This document shows, piece by piece, positions 7,571 to 15,437 of a stretch of 64,000 nt of DNA. The translations under genes were made by a program, and so were the position numbers. The stretch is taken from positions 1-64,000 of the forward strand of contig QHSL01000066.1 in assembly GCA_003220435.1 (NCBI GenBank), given 5' to 3'. Under the pieces are notes generated by a model, which worked only from the letters and a program-made list of their open reading frames with translations, did not search any database and was not told where the DNA came from. This DNA is from Candidatus Rokuibacteriota bacterium. GTDB lineage: Bacteria > Methylomirabilota > Methylomirabilia > Rokubacteriales > CSP1-6. Every line of letters begins with the position of its first letter. Within the stretch, counting starts at the first letter, position 1.

Positions 7571-8451
7571 GCGAGGTGCCTCTTGAAGAAAGCGATCGTC
7601 CGCTCCCAGGCCAGCTTGGCCGACGGTTCGTGGTAACGCGGCGTCGAGTTGTTGTGAAAACCGTGCTGGGTTCCGGGATACATGTGCATCTCGTACTGAA
7701 CGCCGCTCGCCTTCAGCGCCCCCTCGAAGGCCGGCCACATCGTGTTGATGCGCTCGTCGCTCTCGGCGTACTGGATCAGCAGGGATGCCTTGATGTCCGA
7801 CACTCTCGTGGTCTCGGCCGCCGCGCCGTAGAACGGGACGGCCGCTTTCAGGTCGGCGCCGAGCGTGACCGCCAGGAAGTTGGTCGTCCCGCCGCCCCAG
7901 CAGAAGCCCGTGACCCCGAGCTTGCCAGTGGACAGCGCGTGCGCCTTCAAGAAGCGCGCGCCGTTGACCATGTCCGTGCGCAGCTTGCCCTGGTCGAGGG
8001 TGGCCTGGAGGGTCCGGCCGTCGTCGTCGTTGCCCGGATACCCGCCGACGGGCGCCAACCCATCGGGGGCGAGGGCCAGGAACCCCTCGGTGGCGACTCG
8101 CCGGGCCACGTCCTCGATGTAAGGATTGAGCCCCCGGTTCTCGTGGACGACCAGAGCCGCGGGGAACGGCCCCTGCGCATTCGGCTGCACCAGGTAGCCA
8201 CGCATGGTGCCCGATGTGCCGCCGGGCGACGGGTAGGCTACGTAGCGGGCCTTGATCCGCTGGTCGGTGAAGGAGATCGTCTGGGCCAGCGCGTAGCGGG
8301 GCAACAGCGCCTCCGCCATGGCCAGCGCCGACACGCCGCCGATCGTCAGCGCGCCGGCCCGCTGCAGGAACTCGCGCCGGTCGATGCCTCCGTGGCAGTA
8401 CTCGTCGTAGAGATCGAAGACGCGCTGGTCGATTTCGCTCTGGGTCAGCAT
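7567..8451 (-). CDS. Dienelactone hydrolase family protein with Tat-like signal
   Basis: The 294-residue alpha/beta hydrolase has the dienelactone hydrolase triad: nucleophile Cys in GFCWGG (C184), Asp in AESDERIN (D232) and His in TQHGFHN (H263). Family members open enol-lactones from aromatic degradation. The N-terminus carries DRREFLQRAG followed by a hydrophobic segment and ALAQ, consistent with Tat export, though the 30 or so residues before it are long for a signal. GGAGGAGG lies 6 nt before the ATG. It is the first gene of the coupled operon ending in the UGSC selenoprotein. A TAGAAT box at 8479-8484 (minus) may be its -10. Confidence 0.92.
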   Translation of the reverse strand: MLTQSEIDQRVFDLYDEYCHGGIDRREFLQRAGALTIGGVSALAMAEALLPRYALAQTISFTDQRIKARYVAYPSPGGTSGTMRGYLVQPNAQGPFPAALVVHENRGLNPYIEDVARRVATEGFLALAPDGLAPVGGYPGNDDDGRTLQATLDQGKLRTDMVNGARFLKAHALSTGKLGVTGFCWGGGTTNFLAVTLGADLKAAVPFYGAAAETTRVSDIKASLLIQYAESDERINTMWPAFEGALKASGVQYEMHMYPGTQHGFHNNSTPRYHEPSAKLAWERTIAFFKRHLA

Positions 8452-8506
8452 GGCTCAACCTCCTCCGCTCCAGGCGGCATTCTAGCTCAAGGTCGCGCCG
8501 GACGCC

Positions 8507-8535
8507 TTGACAGGGCCGCTCACGCGGACTAGCTT
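8507..8535 (+). promoter_or_regulatory. Candidate promoter for the gene at 8631
   Basis: TTGACA (8507-8512), a 17-nt spacer and TAGCTT (8530-8535) face the plus-strand gene starting at 8631. It overlaps the control region of the divergent hydrolase operon. Confidence 0.5.
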
Positions 8536-8630
8536 CTCAAGCCGGAGGACGCCGCGACGATCCAGCATACGTTGATCTCCCGTACGCGCAAGGAAGTGAA
8601 GCGGCGCGCCAAGTCGCGCTGAGGTAGCCG

Positions 8631-9230
8631 ATGAACACGCAGAGAATTTCCAGGATCGTTGGCGGCGTCGTGGCCGCGGCCGCGCTGTCGGTCGTGGTGA
8701 TGGTGGCGTGGTCGAACATGAACCGGTCGGATCCCTCCCCCTCCTCACCGCTGACCGAGGGGCCGGTGCTCGGGGATCTGACAGGCTACGTCGGGCGAGT
8801 CGACCAGAAGGCGCGGACGGTCGAGGTCTCCGAGGACCGGCTCGGCCAGCGCCCGGTCACGATGACCGTGACCGATGACACATCGATCACGGTGCGCGGC
8901 CAGCCGCGTGGCCTCCGTGACCTCACGAAGGATCTGCCGGTGCGGGCGTTCTACGAGGTCCGGAACGACGTGAGGTACGTGACCAGGATTCAGGTCGTCA
9001 CGGAGAACGCCTCGCCGCCTTCACCGGCGGCTCGGCAATCGGCCACCTTCAACACCGCATCAGCTCCGGCGCCGGCACCACCCATCGCGCCGGCACCGCC
9101 CTTCGCACCGGCGCCCGTGGCCGAAGCGGCAGCGCCGCCGCCGCAGACGGTCTCGGCCGCTCGCCCGGTCGCTACCGACGCCGGCGACGGCAGCGCAGCA
9201 GTCGACTGGCTCCTGTCGCGCCGGCGCTGA
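8631..9230 (+). CDS. Membrane-anchored hypothetical protein with Pro/Ala-rich tail
   Basis: The 199-residue protein starts with a positively charged N-terminus and one hydrophobic helix (residues about 9-29), so it is anchored in or exported across the inner membrane. Residues 45-125 form a beta-rich domain (GYVGRVDQKARTVEVSEDRLGQRPVTMTVTDDTSITVRG) resembling small OB-like or DUF-type periplasmic domains that contain a 'dispersed standard-value' pattern. Residues 135-175 are an Ala-Pro linker, typical of proteins spanning the periplasm or wall. I do not recognise a family. GAGGTAG precedes the ATG. Confidence 0.7.
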   Translation: MNTQRISRIVGGVVAAAALSVVVMVAWSNMNRSDPSPSSPLTEGPVLGDLTGYVGRVDQKARTVEVSEDRLGQRPVTMTVTDDTSITVRGQPRGLRDLTKDLPVRAFYEVRNDVRYVTRIQVVTENASPPSPAARQSATFNTASAPAPAPPIAPAPPFAPAPVAEAAAPPPQTVSAARPVATDAGDGSAAVDWLLSRRR

Positions 9231-9332
9231 GTGGATCCCCCCGCCGCCCGCTGAGACCGTCGCGCGGCATCCTGCTGCCTCCGCCCCCAGGGCGCTCGCG
9301 ACGAACACCCTGAGAGCGGCCGCAGACGTCGA

Positions 9333-9923
9333 TTACGACGGCGTCGCGAAGAAGGCGGGGCAGGTCGTTGGATTCAGCGCCGTGAAGGACTCCGTGATTG
9401 ACGGGTTCTCCTTGTGGAGCTGAATGTTGCCGCCACCGGGACCGGTGCCGCCTAACGTGTCGTTCGAATCGTGCAACGTGTTATAGACGGTCACGCCGCC
9501 CTGGCTCAGCTTGATGACGAACTCGTCGTCGACGCCTGGCTCGCCGACGTCTTTGGCCTTGACGGCCCAATCGACGTCACCGAACTGGTTCGTCCTGGCC
9601 GTGCCGCAAATGATGCGGGTCCCGGTCGGCTGGTGTGTCTTGGGGTCAGTGCTCGTGTCTCCGCCGTCGATGTACGCCGTGATGGTGAGCCAGTGGACGT
9701 TCAGGCCCGTGCCGTGGTCGTGGTACTCGAGATGACCCCACAGCCCGTGCCCGTCTCCCCCTGGCCTGCATGAGCCACCGATGGCGAAGGTCCCCTTCGC
9801 GCCCGAGTCGCGAACAATGAAGCCGCCACCCGTCAGGAAGTCGCATCTGACCCAGGCGCTGGCGGGGTTACCGGCGGCGAGCGCCAACGCCGCTATTCCA
9901 AGTACGCTGATGAGCTTACGCAT
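9333..9923 (-). CDS. Secreted protein, resembles post-COAP-1-type domain proteins
   Basis: The 196-residue protein has a clear Sec signal (MRKLISVLGIAALALAAGNPASA, cleavage after about residue 23). The mature part begins VRCDFLTGGGFIV and contains YHDHGTGLNVHWLTITAYI, GTRIICGTARTN and a VKAKDVGEPGVDDEFVIKLS segment. This beta-rich pattern resembles a domain found after 'choice-of-anchor' regions in surface proteins, which I give as a resemblance only. Two Cys near the N-terminus and one in CGTAR could form disulfides outside the cytoplasm. The ATG was chosen at the signal peptide with GGAGGAAG just upstream; the frame also stays open further 5'. Confidence 0.7.
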   Translation of the reverse strand: MRKLISVLGIAALALAAGNPASAWVRCDFLTGGGFIVRDSGAKGTFAIGGSCRPGGDGHGLWGHLEYHDHGTGLNVHWLTITAYIDGGDTSTDPKTHQPTGTRIICGTARTNQFGDVDWAVKAKDVGEPGVDDEFVIKLSQGGVTVYNTLHDSNDTLGGTGPGGGNIQLHKENPSITESFTALNPTTCPAFFATPS

Positions 9924-9984
9924 CGTTCTTCCTCCGCTCGCGTCAAGACGGTTCGCTGGTAGTCTCAAGGAGAGGTCCTGGCGC

Positions 9985-10635
9985 CTAGTAGGAGGCCCGC
10001 AGCGCCTGGGCGCTCCCGCCGCTGCGGCCGGCCTGCGCGGACGCGACCACCACGTCCGCAACGCCGGAGACGATCGCGTGAAGCGCGTTCACCACCATGG
10101 TGCCGTCCGACCCCACTGACTGTTCGTTGATGATCAGCACGCCTCCGGCAATACCGATCGTCTGGTTCGGGTCTCCGGTCACGGGAATCGGGATACCGTT
10201 GATCGCGAGGCCGCCGATGTTGGAAACGGCAGAGGCGCCGTCCGCGACCGCGAGTGCCCGTGACATGACGAAGTCGGCGCCGATGCTCGTCCCGGCGACG
10301 TTCAGGGCGAGGGCAGCGAGCGAGGCCTCGGAGTCGATTTGATCCGGGTAGCCGATCGTGACCGCGTGGAGAACCTCCCCCGCGACAAGGGACCCGACAC
10401 TCCCTGTCAACGACGAAGCGCCGAGAGCGTCACTGGTCCCGGCCACGAGAGTCCCGGTGCCTGCCAGCACCGCCGTCGTGCCGAGCAGGGTCCCGGTGAT
10501 GGTGCCCGTCGTCCCCGTAACGGTGTCGATCAGGCCGCCGAGTTGAGCCTCGCTGGCTGCTGGCCATACCAGCAGAGCCACGATCGTCGCGGCGACCGCG
10601 ACGACACCTGTGCGATAGAAAACTGTGTGACCCAT
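9985..10635 (-). CDS. Secreted protein resembling choice-of-anchor P family
   Basis: The 216-residue product has a Sec signal peptide (hydrophobic residues 10-30 ending ASEA) and then a low-complexity Gly/Thr/Leu segment (TVTGTTGTITGTLLGTT). The domain from about residue 75 to 205 has the repeated motif of choice-of-anchor P proteins: SLAALALNVAGTSIGADFV, GGLAINGIPIPVTGDPNQTI, and a closing TMVVNALHAIVSGVADVVVASAQAG. I see no C-terminal sorting signal, so it may be released rather than anchored. GGAGG 9 nt before ATG fixes this start over an earlier in-frame one. It is separated by 61 nt from the secreted protein at 9333-9923, and both may be cotranscribed. Confidence 0.75.
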   Translation of the reverse strand: MGHTVFYRTGVVAVAATIVALLVWPAASEAQLGGLIDTVTGTTGTITGTLLGTTAVLAGTGTLVAGTSDALGASSLTGSVGSLVAGEVLHAVTIGYPDQIDSEASLAALALNVAGTSIGADFVMSRALAVADGASAVSNIGGLAINGIPIPVTGDPNQTIGIAGGVLIINEQSVGSDGTMVVNALHAIVSGVADVVVASAQAGRSGGSAQALRASY

Positions 10636-11225
10636 TCCTGAACCTCCATGCGATCCGTTGTCGTTGGTGGGCGCTCCGCTCGCCTGGCCTATGGCGAGCG
10701 ACTCCATGAGCGCGCCGGTGATCGCGCCGGTTGCGCAGTGAGCTGGAGTCCTCCTTCCCGCGCTCGGCGTCTGTCTTGTGCATCAAGATACGGCGGCCGG
10801 CATAAAGAACAATTGCGAGAACCACTGAATTTCGCCCAAGATTTCTAAGGAACTGTAGGTGAGGGATTTGCTGAGCGCCAGATGGCGGCGGGACCGACCG
10901 GAATGCGTGTGAAGATTTCCGGAATTCCACCCGGGTCGCCATCCTCAGATGACGAGCGCCACCAGAAGAAGACCTGATCGTCTGAACATGTGCTGGCCGA
11001 TGCCCGCCACACGCCAGCCGTTCGGCCTGCGCGATGCAATCCGGACGGAGGGCAGCTCGGCCCCCGATCCGAGCGGACGCGGGGGCAGGCCGCGTTGCCG
11101 AGGCCGAGGCAGCATGCTACCGTCCGAACGTGACTGCCGCGAACGTGGTGCGTCGGTGCCGCGGTCGGCGCGCCGAGCGCGGAGACCGCGTCGTCGTCAT
11201 CCTCGGGTGACGGGCGAGGAAGCGC
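10636..11225. other. 590-bp divergent intergenic region
   Basis: The region lies between the minus-strand secreted protein and the plus-strand histidine kinase. A locally AT-richer patch (about 10775-10860) could hold promoters for either side, but I find no good -35/-10 pair or sigma-54 (-24/-12) site. Frames open here carry no recognisable domain and look like noise. Confidence 0.5.
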
Positions 11226-12755
11226 GTGCGCCTCAGCGTCCGGCACAAGCTCACCCTTCTGAGCGCGCTGGTCATCCTGGTCGTCTCCTCGGGGTTCACG
11301 TGGGTCAACCTCGTCCTTGCGCGCCGGGCAATCGAAGAAGATCTGAGGACGCGCGCGATCGTCTACGCGCGTGAGGTGGCCGCCGCCATCGGCGGCCGCC
11401 GCGAGCTCGAGCGCGGTCCCGAGCTCACCCGGCTGATCGCGCGCCTCCTCGAGATCCGCCCCACCGTCCTCCAGTTGGACATTCTCGCCTTCGGGCCCGA
11501 GGGGGCGACCGTCGTCGCCACCAACGAGCCGACCGTCCGGCTGCCGTTCAGTCGGCGCGACGCCGAAGAGGTGCAGGCGGGCCGCGTTGTCTCGCGCGCA
11601 ATCCCCGCCGACGCCGGCGACCGTCGAGAGGTGATGGCCCCCATTACCCTCGAGGGCGCGGTGGTCGGTGCGGTGGCGGTGAAATTCTCTGCGCGGCGCG
11701 CCGAGGAGCTCACGGGGCGGATCCGATTGTGGGCGCTCACGCTGGCCGCGGTGTCGCTGGTGCTCACGGGGCTGTTGATGAGCGTGGCGATCCAGGTCGT
11801 CGTGGACCGTCCGATCCGCCGATTCATGGACGCGATCTCAACCGCCGCCGACGAGGGCGTGCCGGGCACGGTTGCGGTGACAACGACGGACGAGTTCGGC
11901 GTCCTCGCTCGGCACTTCAACGAGATGGTGTCGCGCATCGGTCGGTTCGGCGAGGAGCTCCGGACGCGCATCGCCGAGGCCACCGGCGAGCTCGACCGGC
12001 GGTATCAGCAGGTCGAGCGGCTCAACGCGCTGCTCTTCGAGATGCAGCGCCGGCTCGGGCACGCGGAGCGGCTGGCTCTCAGCGGGCGGGTCATGGCGGA
12101 GGTGGCCCACGAAGTCGGCACGCCTCTGCACTCGGTCGCGGGCCATCTCGAGCTGCTCCGCAAGGACCTGCCCGCCGCTCTGGTGTCCGATGACGTCGCG
12201 CGCCGCCTCGCTGTCATCGAGGCCCAGGTCGCGCGCGTCATCGAGATCATCGGCCGGCTCCTCGATGCCACGCGGCGGGCCCCCGGAGCGCCGAGCGCAG
12301 TCGACCTCAACGATCTGGTGCGGGATACCGCCTTGCTGGTCCGCCCGGGGCTCGCCAGCGCCGGGCTCGATCTCGACGTCCGCGCCGAGGCCGCCCTGCC
12401 CGCAGTGCTCGGCCAGCGGGATCAGCTCCAACAGGTGGTTCTCAACCTCCTGACGAACGCGATCGACGCCACGCCGTCCGGCGGACGGATCGAGGTGACG
12501 ACCCGCTCCCGGCCGGCCCGGGCGGAGGTGGAGATCGCGATCGCCGATACCGGCGTCGGTATCTCGTCGGCGGATCGCAAGCACATCTTCGAGCCCTTCT
12601 TCTCGACGAAGGAAACCGGAGGCGGCACCGGGCTCGGCCTGTTCATCACGGCCGAGATCGTGCGCGAGCACAAGGGCAAGATCGAGCTCGAGAGCGACGA
12701 GAAACAGGGGAGCACCTTCCGCGTCATCCTGCCCGCGGTGCGGAGTGGAGCGTGA
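11226..12755 (+). CDS. Membrane sensor histidine kinase (HAMP-HisKA-HATPase)
   Basis: The 509-residue kinase has a first transmembrane helix at residues 9-31, a periplasmic sensor domain of about 135 residues with no recognised fold, a second helix near 169-191, and a HAMP linker to about residue 245. The phosphoacceptor is H295 in EVAHEVGTPLHS. The ATPase domain shows the N box (NLLTNAID, N411), the G1 box DTGVGIS (441-447), the F box FEPFFSTK and the G2 box GGGTGLGL. It should autophosphorylate and pass phosphate to the regulator encoded next. The start is GTG. Its stop overlaps the regulator start as GTGA. Confidence 0.95.
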   Translation: MRLSVRHKLTLLSALVILVVSSGFTWVNLVLARRAIEEDLRTRAIVYAREVAAAIGGRRELERGPELTRLIARLLEIRPTVLQLDILAFGPEGATVVATNEPTVRLPFSRRDAEEVQAGRVVSRAIPADAGDRREVMAPITLEGAVVGAVAVKFSARRAEELTGRIRLWALTLAAVSLVLTGLLMSVAIQVVVDRPIRRFMDAISTAADEGVPGTVAVTTTDEFGVLARHFNEMVSRIGRFGEELRTRIAEATGELDRRYQQVERLNALLFEMQRRLGHAERLALSGRVMAEVAHEVGTPLHSVAGHLELLRKDLPAALVSDDVARRLAVIEAQVARVIEIIGRLLDATRRAPGAPSAVDLNDLVRDTALLVRPGLASAGLDLDVRAEAALPAVLGQRDQLQQVVLNLLTNAIDATPSGGRIEVTTRSRPARAEVEIAIADTGVGISSADRKHIFEPFFSTKETGGGTGLGLFITAEIVREHKGKIELESDEKQGSTFRVILPAVRSGA

Positions 12756-14116
12756 GCGGGCCATCCCCGTTGCTCCTGGTCGCCGACGACGATCAGGTCG
12801 CGCGCGAGCTGCTGGCCGAGGCGCTCGAGCGTGAAGGGTACCGCGTACGCGTCGCCGCCGGCGGCGAGGAGTGCCTTCGCCTGGCCGAGGCCGAGCCCTT
12901 CGACATGGCCCTGGTCGACCTCCGCATGCCCGATCTCGACGGGCTCGGCGTCCTGAAGCGGCTGGCCACGATCCAGCCCGGCCTGCCGGTCGTCATCCTC
13001 ACGGCCTTCGCCACCATCGAGACGGCGATCGAAGCCGTCGCGGCGGGCGCCTCCGACTACCTCTCCAAGCCGTTCCGGATGGAGGAGATCAAGGTCGTCG
13101 CCCGGCGTACCCTCGCCGCGCGACGCCTCGCCAGCGAGAATCTGCAGTACCGGCAAGAGCTCAAGGCGCGCTACGGCTTCGACACCCTGGTCGGCCAGTC
13201 GCACCAGATGGTGGAGATCTACAAGCTCGTTGCGCGCGTCGCCAGTCTCGAGACGACGGTCCTGATCCAGGGGGAGACCGGCACGGGCAAGGAGCTTGTC
13301 GCTCGAGCGATCCACGACGCCAGCGCTCGCGCGGGTCGCCCGTTCGTCGTGGTGGACTGCGCCGCGCTGCCCGAGACACTCTTCGAATCGGAGTTGTTCG
13401 GCCATGAGCGTGGCGCGTTCACGGGCGCGTTCGCCACGCGTCGAGGCCTCCTCGAAACGTCGGTCGGTGGCACGTGCTTCCTCGACGAGATCGGCGAGCT
13501 CACCGCGCCGCTCCAGGGCAAGCTCCTGCGAGCGCTTCAGGAGCGCGCCATCCGCCGCGTCGGTGGGAACGACGCGATCCCGATAGACGTCCGGTTGGTG
13601 GCAGCGACCAACCGCGACCTGCGCAAGCTCGCCTCCGAGGGAGGATTTCGGGACGATCTTTACTATCGGCTGAACGTCGTCACGATCACGGTGCCGCCGC
13701 TGCGCGAGCGGTCGTCGGACATCCCGCTGCTCGCCCTGCACTTCCTCGACACCTTCGCCCACCGGACCGGCCGCCCGGTCAAGCGGCTCGCGCTCGAGGC
13801 GGTCGCGCTGCTCGCCGCCTACCATTGGCCGGGAAACGTGCGCGAGCTCGAGCACGTCATCGAGCGCGCGGTGGCGTTGTCGCCCGCGGAGACGCTCCTG
13901 CCCGACGATTTTCCGCTTCATCTCCGCGAGGAGCCCGACCGCGCCCCTCGGCTCCCGGCGGCCGGGATGACGCTGGAGGACGTGAAGCGCTGGTATGTGA
14001 ACAAGGTGCTGGACGAGGCCGGGGGCAATAAGGTCCGGGCCGCCGAGCTCCTCGGAATCGACCGGCGCACGCTCTACCGAATCCTCGAGCGTCAGGCGAC
14101 CGAGGACGAGGCGTGA
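12752..14116 (+). CDS. Sigma-54-dependent response regulator, NtrC family
   Basis: This 454-residue regulator has three domains in order. The receiver domain carries phosphoacceptor D56 in ALVDLRMPD. The AAA+ domain has Walker A GETGTGKE (174-181), the sigma-54 contact loop GAFTGA (221-226) and Walker B FLDEIGE. A Fis-type helix-turn-helix near the C-terminus reads NKVRAAELLGIDRRTLYRIL. It should activate sigma-54 promoters when phosphorylated by the adjacent kinase. All catalytic motifs are intact. GTG starts overlap at both ends, so kinase, regulator and protease genes form one translationally coupled unit. No target promoter is apparent in the window. Confidence 0.96.
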   Translation: MSGPSPLLLVADDDQVARELLAEALEREGYRVRVAAGGEECLRLAEAEPFDMALVDLRMPDLDGLGVLKRLATIQPGLPVVILTAFATIETAIEAVAAGASDYLSKPFRMEEIKVVARRTLAARRLASENLQYRQELKARYGFDTLVGQSHQMVEIYKLVARVASLETTVLIQGETGTGKELVARAIHDASARAGRPFVVVDCAALPETLFESELFGHERGAFTGAFATRRGLLETSVGGTCFLDEIGELTAPLQGKLLRALQERAIRRVGGNDAIPIDVRLVAATNRDLRKLASEGGFRDDLYYRLNVVTITVPPLRERSSDIPLLALHFLDTFAHRTGRPVKRLALEAVALLAAYHWPGNVRELEHVIERAVALSPAETLLPDDFPLHLREEPDRAPRLPAAGMTLEDVKRWYVNKVLDEAGGNKVRAAELLGIDRRTLYRILERQATEDEA

Positions 14117-14835
14117 AGCGTGCGCTCACGCTGGCGGCCCTGGCTCTCACCGGGGCCGGTTGCGTCTCGCCACCGCGACCTCCTGATCGAGGCGAGCTCA
14201 TCCGCGGCATCCTCACGTCGACGGTACAGCTTCGGTCCGAACGCGACGGGGCCATCCACCGGGCGGCGTCGGGAGTTGTCGTCGCGGCGGATCCTCGGTC
14301 GGACCGTTCGTGGATCATCACCGCGCGGCACTTCGTCGATCCGTCCCCGCCCCATAACATCTACGTTCGGTTGCCGGGTCGCATCGGCGTCACGCCGGCG
14401 ACGCTGGCCTTCGTGAGCCCGGACCGTGACCTCGCCGTCATCGAAGCGAAGTACCTCGACGTCGCCCCCGCTCGCCTGAAGATGGCGGCGAGCCTTGGCG
14501 ACGAGATCCTGGTCATCGCGTTCCCGTGGGGCCAGCGGTTCACCGTGGTGAGGGGTGTCGTCAGTCAGGTCTCCACGCTCGCCAGCATCACCGGACCCGC
14601 ACGGATGGTGGACGCTTCGGTCAGCTACGGATCGAGCGGCGGGGGCGTCTTCGACGCGCAGACCGGTGAGCTGGTTGGGATCGTCGAGAGTTACCGCACC
14701 GCAAAAGTGGCCATCCCCGAGATGAAGGACCGAGTGCTCGAGATCCCGATCGCGGGCGAGACGACGCTGATTTCGGCGCCGGCGATCCTCCGTTTCCTCG
14801 TGGACTCTGGTCTGAGCGACTTTCTGCCGAGATGA
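14113..14835 (+). CDS. Lipoprotein trypsin-like serine protease
   Basis: The 240-residue protein begins with a lipoprotein signal whose lipobox is LTGAGC (C17), so it should be tethered to a membrane outside the cytoplasm. The chymotrypsin-fold triad is visible: His in ITARHFV (H73), Asp in SPDRDLAVIE (D106) and Ser in YGSSGGGVFD (S175). It lacks a PDZ domain, unlike DegP/HtrA. Its GTG start overlaps the regulator stop, tying it to the two-component system. It may process an envelope signal for, or be an output of, that system. The overlap decides the start. Confidence 0.85.
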   Translation: MKRALTLAALALTGAGCVSPPRPPDRGELIRGILTSTVQLRSERDGAIHRAASGVVVAADPRSDRSWIITARHFVDPSPPHNIYVRLPGRIGVTPATLAFVSPDRDLAVIEAKYLDVAPARLKMAASLGDEILVIAFPWGQRFTVVRGVVSQVSTLASITGPARMVDASVSYGSSGGGVFDAQTGELVGIVESYRTAKVAIPEMKDRVLEIPIAGETTLISAPAILRFLVDSGLSDFLPR

Positions 14836-15035
14836 GATTGATGTAGCGGTGGGAGGTTGCATTGTGGCGCTTTGCCACATTGCGGAGGTTCGCCACAGAG
14901 GAGACCGCGCAGCAGGACGCGCTTACACGCCTAACTCTGCGGAAAGACGTCACATCGAAATTCGAGCCACTCGGCACGCCGATTGCTCCATAAGACTGCA
15001 TGTTCGAACTTCACCCCACAGGAGAACGAGACCAC

Positions 15036-15338
15036 ATGAAGAAGGCGCTAGGACTCGCGCTCGCATTGACGCTCGGGCTGACGATCGCTGCTGCCGCCGA
15101 AGAGGCGCAGGGGACGATCCGGATGATCAATCCTGCCGACCACTCGATCGTTCTGGAGAACGGCACCCGACTCTGGGTGGCGGAAGGCCAGTTCGCCAAC
15201 CTCTCGCTCGGTGACCAGATCCAGGCGTCGTACGAGATGAAGGGCGACAAGAAGATGGTCATCCAGCTGGGCCGCCGCCCGCTGGGACTGGATGGCAGCC
15301 GCGACCCCCTGGACTCGCTCCAGGCCGGCGACAACTAG
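15036..15338 (+). CDS. Small exported DUF1344-like protein
   Basis: The 100-residue protein has a Sec signal (MKKALGLALALTLGLTIAAAAEE) and a compact beta-barrel-like domain: GTIRMINPADHSIVLENGTRLWVAEGQ, then LSLGDQIQASYEMKGDKKMVIQL. That layout matches DUF1344-type periplasmic proteins, whose role is unknown. The ATG after AGGAGAACGAGACCAC is preferred over an upstream in-frame ATG at 15000 because the signal peptide starts here. It lies 200 nt after the protease gene and ends before a strong terminator. Confidence 0.78.
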   Translation: MKKALGLALALTLGLTIAAAAEEAQGTIRMINPADHSIVLENGTRLWVAEGQFANLSLGDQIQASYEMKGDKKMVIQLGRRPLGLDGSRDPLDSLQAGDN

Positions 15339-15371
15339 ACACAAGCTCGAACCGCTCGCACTCGATTCACG

Positions 15372-15401
15372 GAGGCCCCGCCGAGGCATCGGCGGGGCCT
15401 C
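15372..15401. terminator. Strong bidirectional hairpin terminator
   Basis: A 13-bp perfect stem (GAGGCCCCGCCGA with TCGGCGGGGCCTC) has a GGCA loop and is followed by GCCGTTTCC. It separates the DUF1344-like gene from the convergent grdE-like gene. Confidence 0.8.
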
Positions 15402-15437
15402 GCCGTTTCCGACCACGACGGCCCGCGCCCGGGTCAG

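Noticed and set aside
8530-8618. Short open stretch reading LLKPEDAATIQHTLISRTRKEVKRRAKSR
   Set aside because: Only about 29 codons after a stop, with no start codon or ribosome-binding site; it could be a gene remnant but cannot be supported.
10949-11374. Plus-strand open frame before the histidine kinase
   Set aside because: It runs into the kinase gene in a different phase and has no recognisable domain or ribosome-binding site.
14840-14880. Possible sigma-54 promoter near the NtrC-type regulator (TGGCGC...TTGC-like bases) and a 6-bp hairpin
   Set aside because: The GG and GC elements are not 10 nt apart, so the -24/-12 spacing is wrong, and the hairpin is weak.
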